Position numbers and translations under genes: made by a program. Positions 34,083-43,700 of a stretch of DNA of 64,000 nt are shown piece by piece. The DNA comes from CAVVKW01 sp963761705 (GTDB lineage: Bacteria; Verrucomicrobiota; Verrucomicrobiia; Chthoniobacterales; JAATET01), in contig CAVXHK010000003.1 in the NCBI GenBank assembly GCA_963761705.1, positions 186,001 through 250,000 of the forward strand. Reading direction: 5' to 3'. The notes under the pieces were generated by a model that saw only the letters and a program-made list of their open reading frames with translations, had not been told where the DNA came from and made no database searches. Within the stretch, counting starts at the first letter, position 1; each line of letters opens with the position of its first letter.

Positions 34083-35567
34083 TCAGGCCTCGATCTTGCG
34101 CGGAACCTGGCGGAGGCCGGATGAGCCGGTCGAGGGAGATTCCGTTTCGTGATACTCGGCGTCCTCGTTGACCTCCCAGAGATCGAAGAGCGGTTCGTTC
34201 GCGGCGATGTTCTTCGCGCAGAGCATGGCCGTCATCATCGAATGGTCCTGGTTGTTGTATTTGTGCATGCCGTTCCGACCAACGAGGTGGAGGCCGGGGT
34301 AGCGGGCGGTGAGTTCGTCGCGGATGACGCGGACGTGGTCGGCGTAGACGTCGTCGTAAACCGGGTAGGCCTTCGGCTGACGGACGACGGTGCCATCGAT
34401 GATGTCGTCGGCTTCGGCAATGCCGAGTTGGACGAGTTCGCGACGGCCGAGGGCGATCAGATCTTCGTCCGAGCTTGTCCAGAGGCCGTCGCCTTCAAAG
34501 CAGAAATACTCCAGGCCGTAGCAAGCGAGGTCGGGCGAGGGGACCATCTCGGGCGACCAGGATTTGAAATTCTGCACGCGGCCGACTTGGACGCCGGGTT
34601 CGTGGATGTAGATCCAGTTATCGTCGATGAGGTGACGTTCGCGGGCGACGAGGGCAACGGTGAGGAAGTCGCGGTAGCGGAGCTGACTGGCGGCGGCGGC
34701 GGCCTCGTCGCTGAGCGGCGGATCGAGCAGGGTGGCGAGCTGGCGGATCGGGGTGGAGGAGATGACGTGTCGGGAGCGGACCGTGTCGGTCTCGCCGTTT
34801 CGAGTGAAGGTCGTCTCCCACTCGCCGGAGTCGGCGTCGTAGTGGCACCGGGTGACGTTCGCGCCCATCTCGACCGTGCCGCCCTGGGCCTGGACTTTGC
34901 GCGACGTGGCTTCCCAGAGCATGCCGGGACCCTTTCGCGGGTAGCGAAACGTGTTGATGAGCGTTTTGATGACGGGGCCGTTCGCGGGGCCGCGGCGCTT
35001 GGGTTTGAGCGAACTGAGAACGGCTTTCGAGAGCGAGAGGCCCTTGATGCGCTGGGCGGCCCAGTCGGCGGAGATCTCGGAGCAGCTCATGCCCCAGACC
35101 TTCTCGGTGTAGGTCTTGAAGAAGATGCGAAAGAGGCGCGCACCGAATTGGTTCGTGACCCAATCCTCGAAACTGCGGGGGTTTTTCGTTGGGAAGAGTC
35201 GGGCGCGGAGGTAGGAGAAGCCGCAGAGCATCGACTCCCAAGGGCCGAGCTTCACGAAGGCTTCGAAAGGGCGGAGCGGGTAGGAGAAAAATTTCCCCCG
35301 GTAGTAGATGCGAGACGAACGCGGGCGGGTCAGGAAGTCGTCGGGAAGGAGTTCGGTCCAGAGCTCCTCGACCTCCCGGCTTTTTGAGAAAAATCGGTGG
35401 CCACCGATGTCGAAGCAGAAGTCCTTGTATCTCGCCGTGCGGGAAATCCCGCCGACGGATTGCGGGTCGGCTTCGAAGACGGTGACGGGGATGTTTTCCT
35501 TGCCGAGGCAGTAGGCGGCGGTGAGTCCGGCGGGTCCGGCTCCGATGATGGAAACGGTGGGGGTCAC
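34083..35567 (-). CDS. FAD-dependent oxidoreductase, amine-oxidase/UDP-galactopyranose-mutase-like
   Basis: This 494-aa flavoprotein starts at GTG 35567 with the dinucleotide fold SIIGAGPAGLTAAYCLGKE (near residue 6), then VFEADPQSVGGISRT and DIGGHRFFSKS. The ending VGRNGMHKYNNQDHSMMTAM is typical of the NAD(P)/FAD protein group that includes UDP-galactopyranose mutase and protoporphyrinogen oxidase-like enzymes. Proteins of this wording often occur beside glycosyltransferases in surface glycan clusters, and here a GT39-like enzyme follows 3 bp downstream. A role in sugar or polyprenyl modification is inferred; the substrate is unknown. Confidence 0.86.
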   Translation of the reverse strand: MTPTVSIIGAGPAGLTAAYCLGKENIPVTVFEADPQSVGGISRTARYKDFCFDIGGHRFFSKSREVEELWTELLPDDFLTRPRSSRIYYRGKFFSYPLRPFEAFVKLGPWESMLCGFSYLRARLFPTKNPRSFEDWVTNQFGARLFRIFFKTYTEKVWGMSCSEISADWAAQRIKGLSLSKAVLSSLKPKRRGPANGPVIKTLINTFRYPRKGPGMLWEATSRKVQAQGGTVEMGANVTRCHYDADSGEWETTFTRNGETDTVRSRHVISSTPIRQLATLLDPPLSDEAAAAASQLRYRDFLTVALVARERHLIDDNWIYIHEPGVQVGRVQNFKSWSPEMVPSPDLACYGLEYFCFEGDGLWTSSDEDLIALGRRELVQLGIAEADDIIDGTVVRQPKAYPVYDDVYADHVRVIRDELTARYPGLHLVGRNGMHKYNNQDHSMMTAMLCAKNIAANEPLFDLWEVNEDAEYHETESPSTGSSGLRQVPRKIEA

Positions 35568-35660
35568 GAAGCGGATCGGCGGGCGGGTGTCTGGTACTGC
35601 ATGGGAGCGTGAGACGGTAGCAGGTTCGCGGGAAGGGGCAACGGGTGAGGCGCTGAAAGA

Positions 35661-35674
35661 TCCTCGCGCGAGGA
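35661..35674. repeat. Perfect 14-bp palindrome TCCTCGCGCGAGGA
   Basis: A perfect palindrome lies in the 152-bp space between the S8 protease stop and the FAD-protein start (both minus strand). No T-run follows on either side, so it is a candidate operator or repeat rather than a terminator. Confidence 0.5.
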
Positions 35675-35719
35675 GAGAAGTCAGCGAATTTTCACTTCGT
35701 CCAAGGTGACGGAATGCGC

Positions 35720-37171
35720 TCAGACGTGGGCGCGGCGAGCGCGAGCGAGCGCGATGGCCGCGGCGAGGATCGGGAGCACCAAAAAAAACCGGCCCTCTGG
35801 GACGGCGGTTACGCTCATTCCGTCGAACGAGTAGGCCAGGGCAAACTCATCCGTCAACGCGGGGACATTGCTCCCGCCGCGCAGGACGACCTGGAGATCG
35901 TAGCGGGCGGCGGCGAGTCCGACGCCGTAGAGGTGCTCGATGTTCTCGTTGGTGCTGTTGCTCCGGAGGACGATGGATTGCGTGTCGACGTTGATGAGGT
36001 AGAGGTCGAAGTCGCTGATTGCGTTGGTTCCGAGCGCGAGGTCCGGGAGGCTGTGCCAAGTGATGGTGGCGGTGAAGGTGAGGTCCGTCAGGCCGCTAGC
36101 GGAAAGGTCGAAAAAGTAGTGCAGCGCGGCGTCTTGGGTGGGTGAGGCGGTGACGCCGCGGAGGTCCCAACCCGCCAGCGAGGTGATGGGCGTGGAGCTG
36201 GAGAACGAAGTGGACGTATCGACCGCGCCGAGCGCGGAGGTCGTCGAAAGGGTGGCGGGTTGTTGCCCGGCGCTGAGGGTGTCGTGGGAAGTCTTGGCGT
36301 TCACGATGCCGGCACCGAACGTGGCATCGAGCGGGTCGGTCTCGGTCTGGGTCCAGCCAGCCGTTTTGGTCGCTCCGTTGAGCAGGACGACTTTGGTGAC
36401 GCGGGCGTCGGTGGGATCGGCGTCGATTTGGCCGGCCTGACCCAGGTCGGCGGCTTGCTGAAGGAGGGTGGCAACTCCGGAAACGTAGGGAGTCGCGAAG
36501 CTGGTCGCGCCGCCCGGGGCGACGAGCTGGACGCGTCCGGCGTGGTTGCCGTCGAGCCGACCGACGGCGATACCGTTGAAGGAGGAGGCGGGTGCGGGGG
36601 TTGCGGCCGAGACTCCGTTGCCGCTGCCGTTGACGAAGAGCGTGTTGTATTCGCGAGCGTAGGCGTCGTAGAAGCGGTTCACTTGAGCATTTTGAGCAGC
36701 GGTTGTGCCGGTGAAGATAAAGCTTTGATTCACGACGCGGGACGCGATTTGGACGGGAGTCCAGAACGTCCCTTGGGCGATGGTCGTGGTGCGGGCAACA
36801 ACCTGGTTGTAAAAATAGTTGGCGTCGAAGTTCTCGATCGTCGTGACGCCGGGGGCCGCGCCGCTGGTCGTCTTGAAAAAAGCGGCGGCGACGCTGTTGG
36901 CGTGGCCGGATTGCAGCGACGGGGTGTAAGCGTGACCGGCGCCGCCGTAGGGGTGATCGGAGTCGTAGTAGGCAAAGTCTGCCGCTGGGTGGCCGGTGGT
37001 GGCCGGATTGACTTGGTAGGCCGTGCCCGCTTCGGCGAGTCCGACGGTGACGCCTGCGCCGGTGAGTTCGGGGTGTTCGGCGCGAAGGGCGGTGACGCCG
37101 ATCTCGTCGAGCGGCGCCGCGGGAAGCCAGGACGCGGTAGCGAAAACGAGAATGACGAAGCGACGGAACAT
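35720..37171 (-). CDS. Exported S8-type serine protease with Glu in place of the catalytic Asp, PEP-CTERM-like tail
   Basis: The protein has 483 aa. A signal peptide (RRFVILVFATASWLPAAP) is followed by a subtilase fold. GVTVGLAEAGTAY aligns with the usual Asp-Thr-Gly motif but has Glu47-Ala-Gly. His90 is in QSGHANSVAAAFF, the oxyanion Asn is in LFVNGSGNGVS, and Ser224 is in GGATSFATPYVSG. A beta-rich C-domain (about 330-455) precedes a VPEGRFFLVLP hydrophobic helix and RARRAHV, a PEP-CTERM-like sorting signal for exosortase. It would be a surface or secreted protease, or a pseudo-enzyme. It is a single gene divergent from the efflux operon. Confidence 0.82.
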   Translation of the reverse strand: MFRRFVILVFATASWLPAAPLDEIGVTALRAEHPELTGAGVTVGLAEAGTAYQVNPATTGHPAADFAYYDSDHPYGGAGHAYTPSLQSGHANSVAAAFFKTTSGAAPGVTTIENFDANYFYNQVVARTTTIAQGTFWTPVQIASRVVNQSFIFTGTTAAQNAQVNRFYDAYAREYNTLFVNGSGNGVSAATPAPASSFNGIAVGRLDGNHAGRVQLVAPGGATSFATPYVSGVATLLQQAADLGQAGQIDADPTDARVTKVVLLNGATKTAGWTQTETDPLDATFGAGIVNAKTSHDTLSAGQQPATLSTTSALGAVDTSTSFSSSTPITSLAGWDLRGVTASPTQDAALHYFFDLSASGLTDLTFTATITWHSLPDLALGTNAISDFDLYLINVDTQSIVLRSNSTNENIEHLYGVGLAAARYDLQVVLRGGSNVPALTDEFALAYSFDGMSVTAVPEGRFFLVLPILAAAIALARARRAHV

Positions 37172-37363
37172 GCTGGGGATCTTAAGTATTTCCAGAAACG
37201 GATGATGCGCGAGTTGAAACCTTGGCCTGGGCTACGGTTGGAGGGTGGTTCCGGATCAGCGAAATTCGATGAGGGAAAGCGTGGTCAAGGTCGTTTGATG
37301 GAGGATGATTCCATCACGAAGCCGTTGCCAAAACCGCAAAATCGCTCTACTGGGAGTCTGATC

Positions 37364-37756
37364 ATGGTGGGAAACCGCAAATTTTGGCCTCGCCTGCTGG
37401 TCGCTCTCGCGATGATCGGATCGTGGACGTTCGCGGCGAACCATTGTGCCTTTGCGCAAGCTCCGGGTGGAGAGCACGACTGCTGCGGGGAGGAGGCTCC
37501 GCTTCCGGTGGCGGGGATGCAGATGCAGTGCGGGGGTGAATTGAACTCGCCGGTTCCGCCGACGGTGACCGCTCCGGGGCCGGAATTGTTTGCGCTGCGA
37601 GCGCATTGGTTGGCGGCAGTCGTGGCGGAATTGCCGGATCGGGTTGCGGTCGAATTGTCCGATCACGGTCGGGCGCCGCCGGATGGGCCTTCCCTTTTCG
37701 AATCGATTCTGAGCCGGAGCCTGCGGTCGCACGCTCCGCCGACTCTGCTTTCCTAA
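37364..37756 (+). CDS. Small exported Cys/His-rich protein heading the copper efflux operon
   Basis: The protein has 130 aa and an unknown family. ATG 37364 has GGGAG 9 nt upstream; the open frame further upstream does not look coding. A signal peptide (RLLVALAMIGSWTFAANHCAFAQA) is followed by a short metal-ligand-rich piece, GEHDCCGEEAP (Cys40, Cys41, His38) and MQMQCGGEL (Met52, Met54, Cys56), then a Pro-rich helical tail. It lies 60 bp before the cusC-like gene. By place and by its Met/Cys/His content it may bind copper or silver in the periplasm, like CusF or the DUF2946 proteins, to which it shows no clear homology that I can see. Confidence 0.7.
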   Translation: MVGNRKFWPRLLVALAMIGSWTFAANHCAFAQAPGGEHDCCGEEAPLPVAGMQMQCGGELNSPVPPTVTAPGPELFALRAHWLAAVVAELPDRVAVELSDHGRAPPDGPSLFESILSRSLRSHAPPTLLS

Positions 37757-37816
37757 GCGTCCACCCGTCGCGGTCGCGGCGGTGGTTTTTCTTTTTCAGA
37801 CTCATGTTTTCTTTCG

Positions 37817-39064
37817 TTGGATATCCGTTTTTTCATTTTGTTTGGGTTGGCCGTTGGCGCGGTTCGTGCGGGCGAGCCGTTGGCTGATCGTTTCTTGGCC
37901 GAGGTCCTCTCGGAGAATCCGGGCGTCGAAGCGGCGGGCTTCGAATGGAGGGCAATGGCGGAGTTGCCGGAGGTCGTCGCGTCGCTGCCGGATCCGGTGG
38001 TCAGCTACGGGTATTACTTCACGAGCGTGCAGACTCGGACGGGAGCGATGCGGCAGCGGTTTGGGGTGAGTCAGAAGATTCCGTTCCCCGGGAAGCTGGG
38101 GACGGCGAAGGCGCGGTCGGCGGCGGACGCTCGGGTGGCGTACTGGCGATACCGGGCGGCGGTGCGGGACGCGTTTGCGTTGGGGCGAACGTTGCTGGCG
38201 GATCTTTACCGGGCGGACGCGGCGATCCTGGTTTTGCGGGATCAGGCGACATTGCTTCGGCAGACGGCGGAGTCGTCGAAGGCGTTAATGGAGACGAATC
38301 AGGGTTCTTTGGCGAACGTCATTCGGTCGCAGGTCGCGGCGGAGGAGGCGGCGGTGCGCACCTCGCAGCTCGAGGCCGAGCGGACCGGGGTGGTGGCTCG
38401 GATGGCGGCGCTGCGGGGGGAGGTGGATCCGGCGGTGGCGGTGGGGCGCTACGCGGACCCGGAGTTGCCGAAGTTGCCGACCCTGACGGAGTTGATGCGG
38501 CGTTCGATCGCGACGAATCAGGATCTCGAGGCTGCTCGCGCGGCCGTGGCGCGGGAGGATCTGGGGGTGCGCGCGGCTGCTTTGGAGTATTACCCCGACG
38601 TGACGTTCGGGTTGGATTACACGCAGGTTGACGCGAGCACGGTGCTGCGGGATACGCCGCAGAGTGGGCGGGATCCGGTGATGGGAACCGTGGCGGTAAA
38701 CGTGCCGATCTGGTGGGACAAATTGGGTGCGCAGAAGCGGGCGGCGGTGGCGAGGGTCGGGTCGGCGACCGCGCGGCAGGCGCAGCTCACGGCGGACGTG
38801 AGTGCAAGCGTGCAGGCGGCTTACGCGATGGCGTCGGCGATGCGGGAACAGCGAGATCGCTACGCAGCGGAAATCATCCCGAGTGCGCGGCAAGCGGCGG
38901 AATCGACAACGGCGGCCTACGCGGTGGGGACGGCGGGGCTGACGGATCTGCTCGACGTGCAGCGGGCGGCGCTGGCGGCGGAGCTGGGGTTGATCGACCG
39001 GACGGCGGGGTATCTGCGGGCGGTGGCGGATCTGGAGAGCGCGATCGGGGAACCCTTGGAATGA
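37817..39064 (+). CDS. cusC: TolC-family outer-membrane channel (CusC/CzcC-like)
   Basis: This 415-aa outer-membrane efflux duct belongs to the tripartite system. A signal peptide FFILFGLAVGAVRAG is followed by two OEP repeats (long helices such as LGTAKARSAADARVAYWRYR, and QAAYAMASAMREQRDRYAAE) with beta-hairpin strands (PVVSYGYYFTSVQT, DVTFGLDYTQV). The end reads AELGLIDRTAGYLRAVADLE, the usual TolC helix. The lipid-anchor cysteine of CusC is absent. The start is TTG 37817, the only reasonable one before the signal. The stop overlaps cusB by 4 nt. Confidence 0.9.
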   Translation: MDIRFFILFGLAVGAVRAGEPLADRFLAEVLSENPGVEAAGFEWRAMAELPEVVASLPDPVVSYGYYFTSVQTRTGAMRQRFGVSQKIPFPGKLGTAKARSAADARVAYWRYRAAVRDAFALGRTLLADLYRADAAILVLRDQATLLRQTAESSKALMETNQGSLANVIRSQVAAEEAAVRTSQLEAERTGVVARMAALRGEVDPAVAVGRYADPELPKLPTLTELMRRSIATNQDLEAARAAVAREDLGVRAAALEYYPDVTFGLDYTQVDASTVLRDTPQSGRDPVMGTVAVNVPIWWDKLGAQKRAAVARVGSATARQAQLTADVSASVQAAYAMASAMREQRDRYAAEIIPSARQAAESTTAAYAVGTAGLTDLLDVQRAALAAELGLIDRTAGYLRAVADLESAIGEPLE

Positions 39065-40707
39065 AGACGATCACTGATTTTTCTCACGCGGAGGCGCAGA
39101 GGCGCAGAGGGGTTGGATTTGTTGTGGCGATTGCCTTGGTGTTCGCGGGATGTGATCGGGTCGGGGATGCTGCGGCGGACGGCGGCGACTCCGAGACGCA
39201 GTATTGGATCTCGGGGATGCACCCGTGGATCGTGCAGCCCGAGCCGGGGCAGTGTCCGATCTGCGGAATGGACCTTGTGCCGCTGGATCCGGATAAATTT
39301 TCCGGCGAAATCGCGATCAATCCGGTCGTCGTTCAGAACATGGGGGTGCGGGTCGCGGAGGTGACGACGGGGCCACTCACGAAGACGATTCGGACCGTGG
39401 GCATCGTCGAATACGACGAGGAGCGGGTGCGTGACGTGAACACGAAGATCTCGGGCTGGATCGAGACGATCTCAGTCGATTCGCTGGGGGCGCGGGTCGC
39501 GAAGGGCGATCCGTTGTTTTCGATCTACTCGCCGGAATTGTATTCGGCGCAGCGGGATTACCTCATCGCGAGAAAGGGAGGAGATCGGTCGCTGTTGGAG
39601 GCGGCGCGGAAGCGGTTGGAATATCTGGACTTGTCGGCGGAGCAGATTGACGCGCTGGCGAAGCGGGGGGAGGCTGAGAAATCGCTGGAGGTGGCGAGTC
39701 CGTTCGATGGGGTGGTGACCGAGAAGCACGCGAACGAAGGGATGAAGGTCGATCCGGGGATGCAGGTCTACCGGATCGCGGATCTGTCGAAAGTGTGGGT
39801 GATCGCGACGGTCTACGAATACCAACTGCCGTTTCTGGCGGAGGGAATGGCGGCGGAGATGTCGCTGGAATACGTGCCGGGTCAGGTCTTCGACGGGCGG
39901 GTGGCCTACGTGTATCCGTACCTGGACACGAAGACGCGGGAGGCGCAGGTGCGGTTGGAGTTCGACAATGACGCGGGGATTCTCAAGCCGGGGATGTTTG
40001 CGAACGTGGTTCTGAGTAGCCGGATGGCCGCGGAGGCAACGCTGGCACCGCGGTCGGCGGTGATCGATACGGGGAAGCGGAAGGTGGCATTCGTGAGTCT
40101 CGGCGACGGGCGGTTCGAGCCGCGGGACGTGAAGACGAGGTTGGTGACGGATGAGGCTGAGGTGGAAATTTTGGCGGGACTCGAGCCGGGTGAGATGGTG
40201 GTGACGTCGGGACAGTTTCTTCTCGATAGCGAGGCGAACATGCGGGAGGCGCTGGCAAAAATGCTGAAGGGGGAGCCGGCGGCCGGGAATGAGCCGGTGA
40301 TGGAAAGGGAATCGATCGATCCGACGGGCGATCCAGTTTCGGTGGAAGCGCTGGAGGCTTATCTGGAGATTCAGACGGCGTTGGCGGGGGATTCTTTGGA
40401 GGGGGTTGCGGAGGCGGCGGGGGTCCTCACGCGAAGCCGCGAAGCCGCGAAGGATCTGGAGACGGTCGAAAGTCTGGCGGAAGCCCGGGCGGTGTTTGGG
40501 AAGCTGAGCGTCGGGTTTCGCGACGCGGTAGCGGGGGGCGGAGTGCCGGAGGAGTTCGACGGGAGCGTGTTGGCGATGCATTGCCCGATGTTCACCGAGG
40601 ATCAAGGCGGGGCGGTGTGGCTGCAGGCGGGTGGGGAAGTGCGCAATCCTTACATGGGGTCGCGGATGATCGGGTGTTTCGATGATCGGGTGGTGCTGGA
40701 GAAGTGA
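39061..40707 (+). CDS. cusB: CusB-type membrane-fusion lipoprotein with HMBD and DUF3347 domains
   Basis: This 548-aa periplasmic adaptor links CusA to CusC. It has a lipoprotein signal (VVAIALVFAGC, Cys31), then a heavy-metal-binding zinc-ribbon-like domain (about 48-74: YWISGMHPWI with CPICGMDLVPL). The adaptor core (about 90-400) has the usual barrel-sandwich and hairpin parts (SPFDGVVTEKHANEGMKV, RIADLSKVWVIATVYEYQLPF). The DUF3347 domain at the C-terminus (about 420-548) ends with MHCPMF and MIGCFDDR, rich in Met/Cys/His. The ATGA start overlaps cusC. Two dispersed repeats lie within the gene: one encodes the SHAEAQRRRGV n-region of the signal and one encodes TRSREAAKD. The real start may therefore once have been different. 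Confidence 0.92.
   Translation: MKTITDFSHAEAQRRRGVGFVVAIALVFAGCDRVGDAAADGGDSETQYWISGMHPWIVQPEPGQCPICGMDLVPLDPDKFSGEIAINPVVVQNMGVRVAEVTTGPLTKTIRTVGIVEYDEERVRDVNTKISGWIETISVDSLGARVAKGDPLFSIYSPELYSAQRDYLIARKGGDRSLLEAARKRLEYLDLSAEQIDALAKRGEAEKSLEVASPFDGVVTEKHANEGMKVDPGMQVYRIADLSKVWVIATVYEYQLPFLAEGMAAEMSLEYVPGQVFDGRVAYVYPYLDTKTREAQVRLEFDNDAGILKPGMFANVVLSSRMAAEATLAPRSAVIDTGKRKVAFVSLGDGRFEPRDVKTRLVTDEAEVEILAGLEPGEMVVTSGQFLLDSEANMREALAKMLKGEPAAGNEPVMERESIDPTGDPVSVEALEAYLEIQTALAGDSLEGVAEAAGVLTRSREAAKDLETVESLAEARAVFGKLSVGFRDAVAGGGVPEEFDGSVLAMHCPMFTEDQGGAVWLQAGGEVRNPYMGSRMIGCFDDRVVLEK
39084..39110. repeat. CGCAGAGG-type dispersed repeat inside the cusB start
   Basis: TCACGCGGAGGCGCAGAGG with two further GGCGCAGAGG-type units lies directly after the cusB start codon. 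Read in frame it gives HAEAQRRRG, a peptide I recognise as a common translation product of this dispersed repeat in bacterial genomes. It supplies the positive n-region of the signal peptide. Confidence 0.6.
40424..40453. repeat. CGCGAAGC-type dispersed repeat inside the cusB C-terminal region
   Basis: TCACGCGAAGCCGCGAAGC repeats with an 8-9-bp period (GCGAAGCC three times). It lies in the DUF3347 domain and encodes LTRSREAAKD. It starts with the same TCACGCG word as the repeat at 39084, so two related elements sit in one gene. Confidence 0.6.
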
Positions 40708-40733
40708 TGAGTCGGAGCGCCTCGAATTAGATC

Positions 40734-43700
40734 ATGATCGCGGGGGTGACCGATTGGTGCGTGCGGAACCGGGTGATGGTGCTGCTGCTGGGTGGGTTTC
40801 TCGTGGTGGGGGGCGGGTATTCGGCGCGGAACATCACCGTCGATGCGATCCCGGATCTGTCGGACGTGCAGGTGGTGATTCGGACGGAATACGCCGGGCA
40901 GGCGCCGCGGATCGTGGAGGATCAGGTGACCTATCCGCTGACGACGGCGATGCTGGCGGTGCCGTTCGCGAAGGTGGTGCGGGGGTATTCGATGTTTGGG
41001 ACGAGTTTCGTCTACGTCATTTTCGAGGACGGGACGGACCTCTACTGGGCGCGGAGCCGGGTGTTGGAGCAGCTCAACGCTGTGGCCAATCGCTTGCCGG
41101 CGGGCGCCGCGCCGCAGCTGGGGCCAGACGCCACGGGGGTGGGGTGGATTGTTCAATACGTCCTTACGGCGGAACTTGGAGCGGACGTTGACCTGGCGGA
41201 ACTCCGGAGCCTGCAGGATTGGTATCTGCGCTACGAGTTGACGGCGGTCGATGGCGTGAGCAAGGTCGCGCCGATCGGCGGGTTTGTGAAGCAATACCAG
41301 GTGGTCGTCGATCCGGTGAAGCTGCGGGCCTACGGGATCCCGCTGTCGAAGGTGCGGACGGCGATTTCGCGGTCGAACGCGGACGTCGGGGGGCGGTTGA
41401 TCGAGCAGAGCGAGACGGAATACATGGTGCGGGGATTGGGCTACCTCGGGGAGTCCGGGCCGGACAACGCGCGGTCGGCGCAGGTGCTCGAGGATCTGTC
41501 GGGCATCGCGCTGGGAGTGAACGACGGCGGATCGCCGATTCGGCTGGCGGACGTGGCGGAGGTGCGGATCGGGCCGGAGATCCGGCGGGGGATCGCGGAC
41601 TGGAACGGCGAGGGCGAAGTGGTGGGTGGGATCGTGATCATGCGGTTCGGCGAGAACGCGAAGGCGACGATCGACCGGGTGAAGGCGCGGCTGGCGGAGC
41701 TGGCGGCGGGGCTGCCGGAGGGGGTGGGGATCGAGATTGCCTACGACCGCTCGGACCTGATCGAGCGGGCGGTGGGGACGCTCCGCAAGACTCTCACGGA
41801 GGAGGTCGTGGTCGTGGCGATCGTGTGCGTCCTGTTTTTGCTGCACGCGCGGAGCGCGTTGGTGGCGGCGTTCGTGTTGCCGGCGGGGGTGCTGGCGACG
41901 TTGACGATCATGCATTTGGCCGGGATCAACGCGAACATCATGTCGCTGGGCGGGATCGCGATTTCGATCGGGGTCATGGTCGATAGCTCAATCATCATGG
42001 TTGAGAACGCGCACAAGTTTCTCGAGATCGAGCGGCGGCGGGTCGTGGCGGGCGGGGTGGCGCGTCCGAGGATCGAGGTGATTGGGGACGCGGCGAAGGA
42101 GGTGGGGCCGAGTCTCTTCTTCGCGTTGTTGATCATCGTGGTGAGCTTTCTGCCGATTTTCGTGCTGGGCGAGCAGTCGGGGCGGTTGTTCAAACCGCTC
42201 GCGTTCACGAAGACGTTCGCGATGGCGTCGGGGGCGATCCTGGCCGTGACGGTGATCCCGGTGCTCATGACGTTTTTCGTCACGGAGCGGACGTTGCCAG
42301 CGGCGTGGAGTCGGCGGCGGCGTTGGGGGACTTACGCGGGATTGATCGGGTTGCCGGCGGTGGGGTTCCTGTCGCTGGGGTGGCCGTGGGCGCTGGGTTG
42401 GGCGGTGCTGAGCGCGCTGGTGCTGCTGCCGCAGCGGATCCCGGACGAGGAGCGGAATCCGATCAGCCGGGCGCTGGAGGCGGTTTACAATCCGGCGTTC
42501 GCGTTGGTGATGCGGTTTCGGTGGCTGACTTTGCTGGTCGCGGTGGGGTTGCTGGCGGTGACGTGGTGGCCGTTTTCGCAGTTGGGACGGGAATTCATGC
42601 CGCCGCTGGAGGAGGGGGATTTGCTTTACATGCCGACGACGGATCCGGGGATCGGGCCGACGAAGGCGCGGGAGATCCTGCAGCAGACGGACAAGATCCT
42701 GGCGCAATTCCCGGAGGTCGCGTCCGTCTTTGGGAAAATCGGGCGGGCGGAGACGGCGACCGATCCGGCACCGATGTCGATGATCGAGACGACGCTGGTG
42801 CTGCACCGCGACAAGTCGAAGTGGCGCGCGGTGCGGGTGCCGCGTTTTTACGACAGGTGGCCAGGTTGGGCGCGGTGGCTACCGGAGCGGGTGTGGGCTT
42901 CGACGCGTCCGATCACGACGGATGAGATCATCTACGGCTACGAGATTCCGGACGGACGGGGTGGGACACTCCGGGTGCCGGGAATGAACGACGCGCTGCA
43001 ATTTCCCGGTCTGACGAACGCGTGGACGATGCCGATCCAGACGCGGATCGACATGCTGTCGACGGGGATTCGGACGCCGGTCGGGATCAAGTTCATGGGG
43101 CCGGACCTCGAGGTGCTGGCTGGTCTGGCGAACCGGGCAGCGAACGCGTTGAAGTCGGATCCGGCGACGAGTAAGACAACGACGAGCGCGTTTCCGGAGA
43201 AGAGCGTGGGAGGGAATTATTTCGACGTGGAGGTGAATCGTGACGCGATCGCACGTTACGGCCTGGTCGTCGGCGACGTTCAGGACGTGATCATGACGGC
43301 GCTGGGCGGGATGACGGTAACGTCGACGGTCGAAGGGTTGGAGCGGTATCCGGTGAACGTCCGGTATCCGAGCGAGCTGCGGGATTCGATCGAGTCGGTG
43401 CGGCAGACGCTCGTGGCGGCGCCGGGTGGGGCGCAGGTGCCCCTGGCCCAGTTGGCGGACATCACGATTCGGAAGGGGCCGCCGATGATCAAGAGCGAGA
43501 ACGCGCGGCTGACGAGTTGGGTCTACGTCGACATCGCGGGGATCGACGTCGGGACCTACGTTGACCTGGCAAAAGAAGTGGTGGCGCGGGAGGTGCCGCT
43601 GCCGCGCGGGGTGACGGTGAAGTGGTCGGGGCAATACGAATACATGCAGACGGCGGCGGAGCGACTGAAGATCGCGATCCCGCTGGCGCTGGTGGGGATC

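Noticed and set aside
34149..35387. Plus-strand 412-aa open frame opposite the FAD protein
   Set aside because: Antisense shadow; the minus frame has the dinucleotide-binding motif and family ending.
39084..40453. CRISPR-like array from the repeats in cusB
   Set aside because: The units are 8-10 bp without spacers and lie in coding sequence; not a CRISPR.
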